Origin: Candidatus Zixiibacteriota bacterium
GTDB lineage: Bacteria; Electryoneota; B3-LCP
NCBI GenBank assembly: GCA_003599535.1
Contig: QZKQ01000052.1
Location: 1-45,158, forward strand
DNA length: 45,158 nt
Reading direction: 5' to 3'
Part shown: piece by piece, positions 24,366 to 35,445 of the stretch
Position numbering within the stretch: the stretch's first letter is position 1
How the letters are laid out: each line of letters starts with the position of its first letter
Notes under the pieces: model-generated
Seen by the model: the letters and a program-made list of their open reading frames with translations, nothing else
What the model was told of the DNA's origin: nothing
Database searches by the model: none
Translations under genes and position numbers: made by a program

Positions 24366-26300
24366 ATGAGCAAGATTATTGGGATTGACCTGGGCACGAC
24401 CTATTCGGTGGTGGCCGTGATGGAGGGCAACGAGCCGGTGGTGATCCCCAACCAGGAAGGCAGCCGCACGACGCCCTCGGTGGTGGCCTTCACCAAGACC
24501 GGGGAACGCCTGGTGGGTGGTCCGGCCAAACGCCAGGCGATCACCAACCCCAAGAAGACCGTATACTCTATCAAACGGTTCATGGGGCGCAATTACGAAG
24601 AAGTGCAGAACGAAATGAAGATGGTGCCCTACACCGTAACCTCCGGTCCCGGCGGCCAGGCCCGCGTGCAGATAGATGACAAAGTCTATTCCCCGCCCGA
24701 AATTTCCGCCATGATTCTGCAGAAGCTGAAGCAGGCCGCGGAAGACTACCTGGGGGAAAAGGTGACCCACGCGGTCATCACCGTGCCGGCTTACTTTAAC
24801 GACACCCAGCGCCAGGCCACCAAGGATGCCGGGGAGATCGCCGGGTTGAAGGTCGAGCGCATTATCAATGAACCGACCGCGGCGTCGCTGGCCTACGGGT
24901 TGGACAAGACCCGGGACGAGCGCGTGGCGGTCTACGACCTTGGCGGCGGGACTTTCGACATCTCCATCCTGGAACTGGGCGAAGGGGTGTTCGAGGTCAA
25001 GGCCACCAACGGCGACACGCACTTGGGCGGCGACGACTTCGACCAGCGACTGGTCACCTACGTGGCCGACGAGTTCCAGAAGCAGGAAGGCATTGACCTG
25101 CGCAAGGACCCCATGGCCCTGCAGCGGTTGCGCGAAGCCTGCGAGAAGGCCAAGATCGAGCTGTCCAGCGCGCAGCAGACGCAGATCAACCTGCCCTTCA
25201 TCACCGCCACCCAGGAAGGGCCCAAGCACCTGGATATGACCGTCACCCGGGCCAAGTTCGAATCGCTGATCGCCGACTTGATCGAGCGGAGCATCGGGCC
25301 GTGCCGCAAGGCGCTGGAATCGGCCAAGCTGTCGCCCAATGACATTGACGAGGTGATCCTGGTGGGCGGGTCCACCCGCGTGCCCGCGGTGGTCGAAGCG
25401 GTGCGCAAGTTCATCGGCAAGGAGCCCAACCGCAGCGTCAACCCCGACGAGGTGGTGGCCATGGGCGCCGCCATTCAGGGCGGCATCCTGGGCGGCGAAG
25501 TCAAGCGCGACATGGTGCTGTTGGACGTCATTCCCCTGTCCCTGGGCATCGAAACCCTGGGCAACGTCATGACCAAACTGATCGAAGCCAACACCACCAT
25601 CCCCACGCGCCGCACGGAAGTCTTCTCCACCGCTTCCGACAGCCAGACCACGGTGGACATCCACGTGCTGCAGGGCGAACGCCCCATGGCCTACGACAAC
25701 AAGACCATCGGCCGCTTCCAACTGGAAGGCATTCCTCCCGCGCCGCGCGGCATCCCTCAGGTCGAGGTAACCTTCGACATTGACGCCAACGGCATCCTGT
25801 CGGTGGCGGCCAAGGATCGGGCCACGAATAAGGAACAGTCCATCAAGATCCAGGCTTCTTCGGGGTTGACCCAGGAAGAGGTGGAAAAGATGAAGGCCGA
25901 CGCCCGCTCCCATTCCGCCGAAGACGCCCGCAAGCGTGAAGAGGTGGAATTGCGCAACCGCGCCGACTCCCTGGTGTGGCAGACGGAGCGGCAGATGAAG
26001 GAGTTCGAGGGCAAACTGGATCCCGAATCCCGCAACAAGCTGCAGGCCGGGATGGAGCGGCTGAAGACCGCCCTGCGAGGTTCCGACGTCAACGAAATCC
26101 GTTCCGCCACGGATGACCTGAACCAGATCTGGGCCCAAGCCTCCACGCAGATGTACCAGACGGCCCAGGAGCAGCCGGGTCCCCAGCCCGGACCGGAACC
26201 CGGGCCGCAGGATCAGCAGGCCGGCCAGGGGCCGCAGGGCGAAGTCGAGAACGTGGAGTATGAGGTCGTGGACGAAAAGGACGAGAAAAAAGAAAAGTAA
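24366..26300 (+). CDS. dnaK: Chaperone DnaK (Hsp70)
   Basis: 644 residues. GGAGG lies 10 bp before the ATG. ATP-driven protein folding in the cytoplasm. The nucleotide domain starts [18 protein letters not shown], with the phosphate-2 loop [13 protein letters not shown], the adenosine loop [12 protein letters not shown] and [15 protein letters not shown]. The substrate-binding domain begins at about residue 390 ([13 protein letters not shown]) with [10 protein letters not shown]. The helical lid ends in a Gln/Pro/Gly-rich linker and an acidic tail ([11 protein letters not shown]). The gene has its own promoter and no grpE or dnaJ beside it. Confidence 0.98.
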   Translation: MSKIIGIDLGTTYSVVAVMEGNEPVVIPNQEGSRTTPSVVAFTKTGERLVGGPAKRQAITNPKKTVYSIKRFMGRNYEEVQNEMKMVPYTVTSGPGGQARVQIDDKVYSPPEISAMILQKLKQAAEDYLGEKVTHAVITVPAYFNDTQRQATKDAGEIAGLKVERIINEPTAASLAYGLDKTRDERVAVYDLGGGTFDISILELGEGVFEVKATNGDTHLGGDDFDQRLVTYVADEFQKQEGIDLRKDPMALQRLREACEKAKIELSSAQQTQINLPFITATQEGPKHLDMTVTRAKFESLIADLIERSIGPCRKALESAKLSPNDIDEVILVGGSTRVPAVVEAVRKFIGKEPNRSVNPDEVVAMGAAIQGGILGGEVKRDMVLLDVIPLSLGIETLGNVMTKLIEANTTIPTRRTEVFSTASDSQTTVDIHVLQGERPMAYDNKTIGRFQLEGIPPAPRGIPQVEVTFDIDANGILSVAAKDRATNKEQSIKIQASSGLTQEEVEKMKADARSHSAEDARKREEVELRNRADSLVWQTERQMKEFEGKLDPESRNKLQAGMERLKTALRGSDVNEIRSATDDLNQIWAQASTQMYQTAQEQPGPQPGPEPGPQDQQAGQGPQGEVENVEYEVVDEKDEKKEK

Positions 26301-26336
26301 CCGCCTGGAACAACCCGGACGTTGAATCTATCCCCA

Positions 26337-26367
26337 CCGGAGGCGGGGCCCAGGGTCCCGCCTCCGG
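26337..26367 (+). terminator. Strong hairpin after dnaK
   Basis: CCGGAGGCGGGG (26337-26348) pairs with TCCCGCCTCCGG (26356-26367). No T tract follows, so it may attenuate or stabilise the dnaK message rather than end it. Confidence 0.5.
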
Positions 26368-26401
26368 CGTACTTACCCGTCATCTCAACAGGAGTTGAAC
26401 G

Positions 26402-26914
26402 GTGAACGAGTTCGATCTCGATTTCCCCTGGCTGCTGCTGCTGGAGCGCCTGATGGTGGCCCTGTTCTGCGGCGGAGTCATCGGCCTGGAGCGGGAATGG
26501 GCGGGCAAGAGTGCGGGCCTGCGCACCATGATCCTGATTTGCATCGGTTCGACGCTCTATATGTCCCTGTCCATGCTGGCCGCCATGGCCGCGCGCCAAC
26601 CGTTCGACGTCACCCGGGTGGCGGCGCAAGTGGCCTCCGGCATCGGATTCCTGGGCGCCGGCACCATCATCGTGGCCCGCGGCCAGGTGCACGGCCTGAC
26701 CACCGCCGCGACCATCTGGGTGGTGGCCGCCATCGGGCTGCTGGTGGGAGCCGGTTATCCCATCTTTGGCATGCTGGCCACGGGGATCGTCCTGGGCATC
26801 CTGCTCCTGATCGGCCTGTTCGAGAAGAAACTGCTGAAGCAGTGGCTGGGTAAACGTGAAGGATACCTGGACCGGCATCGAGGCGAGACTTCTGAAGAAC
26901 GCGATATTACCTGA
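26402..26914 (+). CDS. MgtC/SapB family membrane protein
   Basis: 170 residues from GTG 26402, with GGAG 8 bp upstream. The family signature is GGVIGLEREWAGKSAGLRTM, with the following ASGIGFLGAGTI and VHGLTTAATIWVVAAIGL. Four to five membrane segments cover residues ~10-140, and the tail is short and charged. MgtC proteins modulate ATP synthase or magnesium homeostasis. In environmental bacteria the short form without the C-terminal ACT-like domain, as here, is of uncertain function. It lies 101 bp after dnaK, past a hairpin, and 20 bp before the cytochrome b5-like gene. Confidence 0.9.
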   Translation: MNEFDLDFPWLLLLERLMVALFCGGVIGLEREWAGKSAGLRTMILICIGSTLYMSLSMLAAMAARQPFDVTRVAAQVASGIGFLGAGTIIVARGQVHGLTTAATIWVVAAIGLLVGAGYPIFGMLATGIVLGILLLIGLFEKKLLKQWLGKREGYLDRHRGETSEERDIT

Positions 26915-26934
26915 TCCAACTTCTGGAATATACC

Positions 26935-27174
26935 ATGGAATCTCTAAGACTCTTCACCTGGAACGAACTGCGGCAGTACGACGGATTGGGCGGCCGCCCC
27001 GCGTATATCTCTTACAAAGGTCTGGTCTACGACGTGACCGGCAGCGAGATGTGGCCGGCCGGCCGGCACCAGAACCGCCACAGCGCGGGCGACGACCTGA
27101 CCGCCCTGCTGCCCCAGTCTCCCCACGGCGAAGACGTCATCCTGCGCTTCCCGGTGGTGGGGAGGATGGAGTGA
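26935..27174 (+). CDS. Cytochrome b5-like haem/steroid-binding domain protein
   Basis: 79 residues. It is a short version of the cytochrome b5 fold: LRLFTWNELRQYDGLGGRPAY, then YKGLVYDVTGSEMWPAGRHQ and HSAGDDLTALLPQSPHGEDV. The two histidines in RHSAG and SPHGED are placed like the axial ligands in the family. There is no signal peptide, so it is cytoplasmic. The start is the only ATG and follows GGAATATACC. It probably shares a transcript with the MgtC gene 20 bp upstream. Its electron partner is unknown. Confidence 0.8.
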   Translation: MESLRLFTWNELRQYDGLGGRPAYISYKGLVYDVTGSEMWPAGRHQNRHSAGDDLTALLPQSPHGEDVILRFPVVGRME

Positions 27175-27180
27175 ATCTCG

Positions 27181-27204
27181 CGCAGAGACGCAGAGACGCA
27201 GAAA
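27181..27204. repeat. Octamer array (CGCAGARA)x3 just after a stop codon
   Basis: CGCAGAGA, CGCAGAGA, CGCAGAAA start 6 bp after the stop codon of the cytochrome b5-like gene. The rest of 27205-27523 holds a GTTCGAxCCC-type repeat (27358-27390, minus strand), a two-unit nonamer (27392-27409) and the 18-bp palindrome. No gene is seen. Confidence 0.6.
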
Positions 27205-27465
27205 ATGAGATGTAGGGGGGGATTAAGGATTAGGGGAAGTTTCAAGTCTCAAGAAAATCCGGAGGAAGGAGTCGGAGGGCTACGCTTCGCCGTGGCCGCG
27301 ACGCTTCAGGAGTCGAAGCGAGTAGCTGTAGGTGTAACCTGCGGAGAAGGTCGGCATTCACCACCTCACGACCCCGCAAGGGATCGAACAAAATCAGCGA
27401 AATCTGTGGTTCAGACTGGATAACCCTGGAAACCTCCGCGATTCACTCCGGGAGATTGCTTTGTC

Positions 27466-27483
27466 ATCCGTCACCTGACGGAT
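27466..27483. repeat. 18-bp palindrome, copy 3 of 3
   Basis: ATCCGTCACCTGACGGAT. It differs from copy 2 only in the two central positions. Confidence 0.6.
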
Positions 27484-27523
27484 TCCTCGCAATGACACTG
27501 GTAAACTGCGGCTAACAACCCCG

Positions 27524-27579
27524 AGTCAAGAGCCGACAGCCGATAACCGACAACCGAGAGCCAAAAGCCGAGAGCCTAT
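27524..27579. repeat. Heptamer array (ARYCNAN)x8 reaching the TerC start codon
   Basis: AGTCAAG, AGCCGAC, AGCCGAT, AACCGAC, AACCGAG, AGCCAAA, AGCCGAG, AGCCTAT. The array ends 2 bp before the ATG at 27582 and so occupies the ribosome-binding region. Confidence 0.75.
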
Positions 27580-27581
27580 CC

Positions 27582-28550
27582 ATGGACCATCCGATATTAT
27601 TGTGGGTTGGATTCAATGTCTTCGTCCTGATCATGCTGGCCCTGGACTTGGGCGTCTTCAACCGCAAGGCGCACGTGGTCACGGTCCGGGAAGCGTTGAT
27701 CTGGACCGGCGTCTGGATCGCCCTGGCGTTGCTGTTCAACCTGGGCATCCTGTACTGGATGGGAAGCGAGCGGGCGCTGGAGTACCTGACCGGCTATTTG
27801 ATCGAGAAGTCACTCTCGGTAGACAATATCTTCGTCTTTCTGCTGATATTTTCCTATTTTAGTGTTCCGGCGCAGTACCAGCATAAAGTGCTGTTCTGGG
27901 GCATTCTGGGAGCCCTGGTGATGCGTGCCATCTTTATCTTTACCGGCATCGCCCTGATTGAACGCTTCCATTGGATCATCTACGTCTTCGGCGCATTCCT
28001 GATATTCACCGGAATCCGCATCGCCCTGCAGAAAGAGAAGGACATCCATCCGGAGCGCAATCCGCTGCTGAAATTGGCGCGGCGCCTGTTCCCCGTGACT
28101 CCGGGGTATGAAGGAAACCGGTTCTTCATCCGCAGGGGAGGGAAGCTGATGGCCACTCCCCTGATTCTCGTGCTGCTGATGGTGGAGACCACCGACTTGA
28201 TTTTCGCAGTGGATTCCATTCCCGCCATCCTGGCCATCACCCGGGATCCCTTCATCGTGTACACCTCCAACGTGTTCGCCATTCTGGGGCTGCGGGCGTT
28301 GTACTTCGCCCTGGCCGGAGCCATGCGGCTGTTCCACTTCCTCCACTACGGATTGTCCGCCATCCTGGTGCTGGTGGGGGTAAAGATGGTGCTCGAAGAT
28401 TTCTGGCATCCGCCCGTGACCCTGACGCTCGGTTCGGTGTTGTTGATCCTGGGGGGATCCATCGCCGCTTCGCTGATATGGCCCCTGCCCGAGCCGGAAA
28501 GTGTCAACCCCAGGCCGGAAGAACCGCGTCAGGACAGAGAGGAATTCTAG
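27582..28550 (+). CDS. TerC/Alx family integral membrane protein
   Basis: 322 residues with about eight to nine membrane segments. Conserved acidic residues sit inside the membrane as expected: MLALDLGVFN, SLSVDNIFVFLL and METTDLIFAVDSIPAI. A cytoplasmic loop, IALQKEKDIHPERNPLLKL, divides the two halves. The C-terminal tail is polar. TerC and Alx proteins are linked to manganese export, pH response and tellurite resistance, and can metalate exported enzymes. I see no yybP-ykoY manganese riboswitch upstream. Instead eight heptamers occupy the leader and no good Shine-Dalgarno is visible. A strong hairpin closes the unit at 28589. Confidence 0.92.
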   Translation: MDHPILLWVGFNVFVLIMLALDLGVFNRKAHVVTVREALIWTGVWIALALLFNLGILYWMGSERALEYLTGYLIEKSLSVDNIFVFLLIFSYFSVPAQYQHKVLFWGILGALVMRAIFIFTGIALIERFHWIIYVFGAFLIFTGIRIALQKEKDIHPERNPLLKLARRLFPVTPGYEGNRFFIRRGGKLMATPLILVLLMVETTDLIFAVDSIPAILAITRDPFIVYTSNVFAILGLRALYFALAGAMRLFHFLHYGLSAILVLVGVKMVLEDFWHPPVTLTLGSVLLILGGSIAASLIWPLPEPESVNPRPEEPRQDREEF

Positions 28551-28588
28551 GCGGGCGGAGGCGCGAGCGGCGCGGCCGGGAAAAATAA

Positions 28589-28627
28589 ACCCGGGAACGA
28601 AGGCGGTTTTAACCTTCATTCCCGGGT
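28589..28627. terminator. Hairpin between convergent genes
   Basis: A 15-bp near-perfect stem (ACCCGGGAACGAAGG / CCTTCATTCCCGGGT, one mismatch) around a 9-nt loop, CGGTTTTAA. It lies between the TerC gene and the minus-strand lipoprotein gene and could serve both. Confidence 0.6.
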
Positions 28628-28658
28628 GATAGACAGGACAGCGGGAGACCGGTTACGG

Positions 28659-29054
28659 TTACTGGCCCTGAGTGCCGGGGGTGGTATCCCGCTGCGTGAA
28701 GTATAGAACCACCACGTCCAGCTCGTCCCGCGTCAACTTTTCCGATGAGGCCTTTCCGGGGTGCGCGTCGCTGGTCAGGTAGGCCCGCAGCGAATCGGAC
28801 GTCATGGTCGTGGTGATGGTTTCCTTGTGGCAGTTCTGACAGCCGGCGCGCATCATTACGGTGTCGGGTTCCATTACCTGGACGGTGGTCGGCGGGGGCT
28901 GTTCACCCATCTGCTGCTGGCCGCCTTCGGTCTGCCCCTGCTGCATTTCTCCTTCGGTCTCCTGGCGTTCCTGGCCGCCGCCGCAGCCGGACAGCGCCAC
29001 CGCCAGTAACAGAACCACGATGAGTAGGCCGAGATACACGAATTTCCTGGTCAT
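28659..29054 (-). CDS. Monohaem cytochrome c-like lipoprotein
   Basis: 131 residues from ATG 29054, with GGAGG 6 bp upstream. The longer frame to 29132 includes the ribosome site and is rejected. The N-terminus MTRKFVYLGLLIVVLLLAVA leads to the lipobox LSGC. A Gln/Glu/Gly-rich linker (residues ~28-60) precedes one CxxCH haem site (GCQNCHKE). A methionine-poor C-terminal half follows, with DAHPGKASSEKLTRDELDVVVLY resembling the last helix of a class I cytochrome c. The distal ligand is uncertain. It probably carries electrons in the periplasm from a membrane anchor. No oxidase or reductase is next to it. Confidence 0.8.
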   Translation of the reverse strand: MTRKFVYLGLLIVVLLLAVALSGCGGGQERQETEGEMQQGQTEGGQQQMGEQPPPTTVQVMEPDTVMMRAGCQNCHKETITTTMTSDSLRAYLTSDAHPGKASSEKLTRDELDVVVLYFTQRDTTPGTQGQ

Positions 29055-29233
29055 GTTCGCCTCCATGTTGAACGGTATGAACAACGGGTTGCGTGCGATT
29101 CCGGCACAAGCGAGTTGAGCTTTAATGCACAAGGTACGTTTCCGGTGGGCGGATGTTGGAGACGCAGCACGGAAATGGCCGAAATCAGCGAAGTTTTTTG
29201 CCCTGAACCGGATACCTTAAGCGGAGAATACTT

Positions 29234-29623
29234 ATGGCCGACAGTTCCCAGCCCGCTTCCGGCGCCGTCGTCTGGATGGACCTGACCGTCCCCCAGGCGG
29301 ACCGGGTGCGCGACTTCTACGCCGCCGTGACCGGCTGGCAGGTTCAGCCCGTGCCCATGGACGGCTACGACGACTACGCCATGGTCCCGCCGGAGACGCA
29401 GCAGGCGGTGGCCGGCATCTGTCACGCGCGGGGGGCCAACGCCGGCCTGCCGCCCCAGTGGCTGATCTACATCACCGTGGCCGACCTGGACGAGAGCCTG
29501 CGCCGCTGCCGCGAACTGGGCGGCGAAGTTGTCTTCGGCCCCCGGCCTCTGGGCCAGGGCCGCTTCGCGGTCATCCGCGACCCCGCCGGCGCCGTGGCGG
29601 CGGTGTACGAGGAAAAGCAGTAG
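29234..29623 (+). CDS. VOC (glyoxalase/dioxygenase-like) superfamily protein
   Basis: 129 residues, one VOC module with paired beta-alpha-beta-beta-beta units: VVWMDLTVPQADRVRDFYAAVTGW, then DDYAMVPPE, and LIYITVADLDESLRRCRELGG, followed by FAVIRDPAGAVAAVYEE. The C-terminal 'DPxGxxxxxYE' includes the expected acidic metal ligand position. The first-strand His ligand of true glyoxalases is replaced (MDLTV), so catalysis is uncertain. GGAG lies 7 bp before the ATG. Its stop codon lies inside the start of a heptamer array. Confidence 0.85.
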   Translation: MADSSQPASGAVVWMDLTVPQADRVRDFYAAVTGWQVQPVPMDGYDDYAMVPPETQQAVAGICHARGANAGLPPQWLIYITVADLDESLRRCRELGGEVVFGPRPLGQGRFAVIRDPAGAVAAVYEEKQ

Positions 29624-29656
29624 CCAGGAGTCAGGAGCCAGAAGCCAGGAGTCAGG
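29622..29656. repeat. Heptamer array (AGYCAGR)x5 overlapping a stop codon
   Basis: AGCCAGG, AGTCAGG, AGCCAGA, AGCCAGG, AGTCAGG. The first unit begins within the TAG stop of the VOC gene (29621-29623). Confidence 0.75.
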
Positions 29657-30162
29657 AGATGTCACCCCGAAGGGGTGGTCTTTTAGTAGCCGGGGGTTTC
29701 AACCCCCGGAGAGGGGTGCTCCCCCTCCTCTTCTTGCGACCCTGCCACGAGGTGGTCCCTTCGGGAAAGGGGTCGAACAATGGTCTGAATCGCGGATTAA
29801 ACCATCGTCAGAATCGCAGATTACACGGATTAAACGGATTTCGCGGATTGTGAAGGCGAGGAGATCGGGGCGGTATCATCCCAGCGAAAACTGGGATCCA
29901 GGAGAGGGGAGAATCACAATCGGTGAAATCTGCTAAATCAGCGTACATCCGCGATTCGGAAAAGGTCCATCGGTGCAATCGGCGTAATCCCGTTTATCGG
30001 CGATTCTGACAACACCCGGCGGACTGCGCGGCGGATCAACCGTGGCAACGAGGCAGCATTGGGTGCCCCGCCGCTTAGTCCGCCCTACGCACTTCTGAAT
30101 TCTGGCTTCTGGATTCTATTCATAATTATATCATCACCTTGTAGAACATCATGAGGTAACCC
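29657..30162. repeat. Intergenic repeat mosaic before clpB
   Basis: No gene seen. Contents: a GTAG-headed REP-like palindrome (29686-29709: GTAG then CCGGGGGTTTCAACCCCCGG), a GTTCGACCCC-type repeat on the minus strand (29735-29778), nonamers at 29814-29849 (xxxCRGATT x4), an ATCCCAGCGAAAACTGGGAT element (29874-29902), nonamers at 29918-29944 and 29968-30003 (AATCGGYGN type), and heptamers at 30091-30118 (ACTTCTG, AATTCTG, GCTTCTG, GATTCTA). The clpB promoter is not clear. Confidence 0.6.
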
Positions 30163-32805
<2,643 letters not shown>

Positions 32806-32834
32806 GCCACAGGTCACACAGAGGGGCACAGATA

Positions 32835-32862
32835 AGGGCGGCTCGAGGGGGCCGCCCTTTGG
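32835..32862 (+). terminator. Terminator of clpB
   Basis: AGGGCGGC, loop TCGAGGGG, GCCGCCCTTT. Confidence 0.75.
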
Positions 32863-32890
32863 TATTTGCGCACACAAAGTGAGTAGAAAT

Positions 32891-32933
32891 GCAAAAAATT
32901 GCGCTTGACAAGGTGAAGCGCAACGGTTATATT
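32891..32933 (+). promoter_or_regulatory. Promoter cassette with palindromic upstream box (copy 2)
   Basis: GCAAAAAATTGC (32891-32902), GC, TTGACA (32905-32910), 17-bp spacer, TATATT (32928-32933). It fixes the start of the next gene at 33010, since a TTG at 32932 lies within the -10. Confidence 0.8.
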
Positions 32934-33009
32934 GGAGCGGATAGTCAACGGGATAATCCGTATGAGGCGGATAATAACCGATCAAATTCCAGAAAACAAG
33001 GGGTATATC

Positions 33010-35232
33010 ATGTCGAAATCAATCGTGGTTCTGACGGCCGTGATGGCGGCTTTTTCCCTGGCGTGGGCGACGGATGTCACGGGGCCGGTTTCGGGAATTT
33101 GGGCTACCGGGCAAAGTCCTTACAATGTCATCGGAGATATCAACGTTCCTTCCGGGCAATCGCTGATTATAGAACCTGGAGTGCAGATAGTATTCCAAGG
33201 CTCTTATAAGTTTATCATAAACCAGCAGGCCACCCTGACTGCAGTTGGCACCCTGGCGGATTCCATTATCTTTACCGCGGCTAACCCGTTGGTGGGGTGG
33301 CGCGGCCTTCGATTTTTAGATGCATCGGATTCCTGCCGATTGGAATATTGCCACATAACTCATGGTATGGCGACTTCAGGCGAGTATTTCAGTGCGGAGG
33401 TCAAAGGTGGCGCCATACATTGTGACGGTGTCGATATGACAGTCCGCAACTGCCTCATTGAGAGATGCAAAGCCTTCCACGGAAGCGCAATCTACGTGAC
33501 CGCTTCCAATCCCCTGATCGAGCTAAATACGATTCAATATGACACCAGTACGGTTAACGGAGGGTCGCATGGAAGCGCGATATTTTGCTTTGGCAATGCC
33601 CATCCTACCATTCAGGGGAATATTATACGCTACAATTACAGTAATTGGTCGGGTGGTGGGATAGCCTGTGAGGAAAACTCAAGCCCGTTGATTACCATGA
33701 ATGTTATAGAGTACAATTATGCTTATCAGGTCGGCGGCGGCATTCTCTGCTATGAAGATGGAAATCCGCACATCTATCAGAATACCATTTCGCACAACTG
33801 GACTTCTTCTTCTGAGGGATCCGGCGGAGGTATCCATGTAGGCCTCTCTGATCCGGTAATAGAAGAGAACATCATTGCCCACAATCACGGAAAGGACTAT
33901 GGCGGCGGAGTCACATTCAATTACTACTCTAACGGACAACTGTTGAACAATGAAATATACGGCAATTATATTCAAACATATGACGCGACAAATGGGGGTG
34001 GGGGAGTGTGCATTTGGGCTCAATGCAATACTTCAGTCATTGGAAATACCATCCATGATAACTATGTCAACTCGACCACGGGGCGTGGCGGGGGTATCTA
34101 CTGGCATTCATCCTCCGTGCCAAGCATTCAAAAAAATCTCATCTACAATAATAACGCGCACTACGGTGGTGGGATATACGGGCTGGGTAGTTTTAGTGGA
34201 GTGCAGATTACCAACAACACCATAGCCCTGAATAGTGCGACAAACGGCGGAGGAATATATCTTGAGTATACCCACCCCTGTATTGCGAATTGCATCGTAT
34301 GGAACAACACCCCGGACCAGATACTGCTCCTGACGGCTCATCCGTCCATTATTTATTCCGATATCAGCGGTGGATGGCCTGGTGTGGGAAACATCAGCGA
34401 AGATCCTTTGTTCATCAATCCTTCCGCCTACGATTTTAGCCTGCAATCCGGATCGCCCTGCATCAATGCCGGCGATCCAGCCAGCCCCCTGGACCCGGAT
34501 GGCACTTGTGCGGACATGGGAGCGATATACTACGATCTAAGCGGAATTCCCGGTGTCGAAGTGACCTTGCAACCGGATTCCCTAAGTATCCAGATTCCTG
34601 CTTCCGGCGGCTCATTCGATTACCATGCCGTGATTACCAATATCAGCGCCTATCCTCAAACCTGCAACGCCTGGATTATGCAATGCACTCCGTCCGGCAC
34701 CTGGCAGGGACCAATGCTCGAGCCGGTGTTTCTGATCCTGCCGGCGGGCGCCCAACTCGAGCCACAGCGCACCCAGACCGTTCCCGGCAGCGCCTTACCC
34801 GGCACTTACCTGTATTGCGGCTATGTCGGCATGTACCCCTCCGTAAAATGGGACAGCTCGTACTTCGAATACACCAAACTGACCACCGGGGATGGACCCT
34901 GGATTTCCGACTGGGCCTGCACCGGCGAACCCTTCCCGGGCGAGACGCAAAATAATTTCATCCTTCCTCCTTCATCCTTCATACTTTCCGCTTCCCCCAA
35001 CCCCTTCAACCCCTCCACCACCATTGCCATCGCCCTGCCGGAAGCGGCGCGCGTTCACTTGGCCATTTACGACCTCTCAGGCAGACTGGTATCTGATTTG
35101 ATCAGCGGCTGGCGCGATGCCGGGGCGCACGAGGTTACCTTCGACGCTTCGGGTCTGCCCTCTGGCCTCTACTTCGCCCGGCTGGTCGCGGGGGACATCG
35201 CCCAGACGCGGAAGCTCGTCCTGCTGAAGTAA
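33010..35232 (+). CDS. Beta-helix surface protein with T9SS sorting domain
   Basis: 740 residues from ATG 33010, preceded by AAGGGG. The signal peptide is MSKSIVVLTAVMAAFSLAWA. Residues ~20-510 form a right-handed parallel beta-helix with at least ten turns marked by 'GGGIxxxxxSxPxIxxNxIxxN' (GGGIACEENSSPLITMNVIEY, GGGIHVGLSDPVIEENIIAHN), as in polysaccharide-binding or -cleaving proteins. No lyase or hydrolase active site is evident. A beta-sandwich precedes the C-terminal T9SS domain (SASPNPFNPSTTIAIALPEA ... SGLYFARLVAGD ... KLVLLK). It is the intact paralogue of the gene at 9022. The coding DNA is visibly richer in A+T over the helix than its neighbours, suggesting different ancestry for that part. 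A heptamer array lies inside the coding sequence at 34957. Confidence 0.88.
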   Translation: MSKSIVVLTAVMAAFSLAWATDVTGPVSGIWATGQSPYNVIGDINVPSGQSLIIEPGVQIVFQGSYKFIINQQATLTAVGTLADSIIFTAANPLVGWRGLRFLDASDSCRLEYCHITHGMATSGEYFSAEVKGGAIHCDGVDMTVRNCLIERCKAFHGSAIYVTASNPLIELNTIQYDTSTVNGGSHGSAIFCFGNAHPTIQGNIIRYNYSNWSGGGIACEENSSPLITMNVIEYNYAYQVGGGILCYEDGNPHIYQNTISHNWTSSSEGSGGGIHVGLSDPVIEENIIAHNHGKDYGGGVTFNYYSNGQLLNNEIYGNYIQTYDATNGGGGVCIWAQCNTSVIGNTIHDNYVNSTTGRGGGIYWHSSSVPSIQKNLIYNNNAHYGGGIYGLGSFSGVQITNNTIALNSATNGGGIYLEYTHPCIANCIVWNNTPDQILLLTAHPSIIYSDISGGWPGVGNISEDPLFINPSAYDFSLQSGSPCINAGDPASPLDPDGTCADMGAIYYDLSGIPGVEVTLQPDSLSIQIPASGGSFDYHAVITNISAYPQTCNAWIMQCTPSGTWQGPMLEPVFLILPAGAQLEPQRTQTVPGSALPGTYLYCGYVGMYPSVKWDSSYFEYTKLTTGDGPWISDWACTGEPFPGETQNNFILPPSSFILSASPNPFNPSTTIAIALPEAARVHLAIYDLSGRLVSDLISGWRDAGAHEVTFDASGLPSGLYFARLVAGDIAQTRKLVLLK
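34957..34984. repeat. Heptamer array (TTCMTMC)x4 inside the coding sequence before the sorting domain
   Basis: TTCATCC, TTCCTCC, TTCATCC, TTCATAC encode FILPPSSFIL immediately before SASPNPFNPST, the linker to the T9SS domain. Confidence 0.7.
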
Positions 35233-35271
35233 TTTTGTAGCTTTCCCGCTTTCTAACGTTCCAACCCGGTA

Positions 35272-35301
35272 GAAGGGGTGGCCCGGCGTGGTCGCCCCTT
35301 C
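35272..35301 (+). terminator. Terminator-like hairpin after the beta-helix gene
   Basis: GAAGGGGTGGCC (35272-35283) and GGTCGCCCCTTC (35290-35301) pair over 12 bp with two G-U pairs, followed by TCTCGC. The T tract is weak. Confidence 0.55.
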
Positions 35302-35416
35302 TCTCGCATCTGAATCAGGCAACAAGCATCAAATCCGCCTCCCAAGACCGCCAACCCTCCCGCCCGAATTCCGTTAATATATTCATATTCCAGAGCTTAC
35401 AAAAACCGGATTTTTC

Positions 35417-35445
35417 TTGATATGGCGCGGAATTTTGCGTATATT
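35417..35445 (+). promoter_or_regulatory. Promoter overlapping the annotated start of the CDP-alcohol gene
   Basis: TTGATA, 17-bp spacer, TATATT in the recurring GCGTATATTATA context. Transcription would begin near 35452, after the only ATG (35422). Confidence 0.5.

Noticed and set aside
24249-26138. A 629-codon open frame antisense to dnaK
   Set aside because: Mirror of a GC-rich gene with strong third-position bias; the product is His/Gly/Val-rich low-complexity and matches no fold, while dnaK on the other strand is unmistakable.
27175-27581. yybP-ykoY manganese riboswitch upstream of the TerC gene
   Set aside because: The expected conserved loops are not recognisable; the leader is made of heptamers and interspersed repeats.
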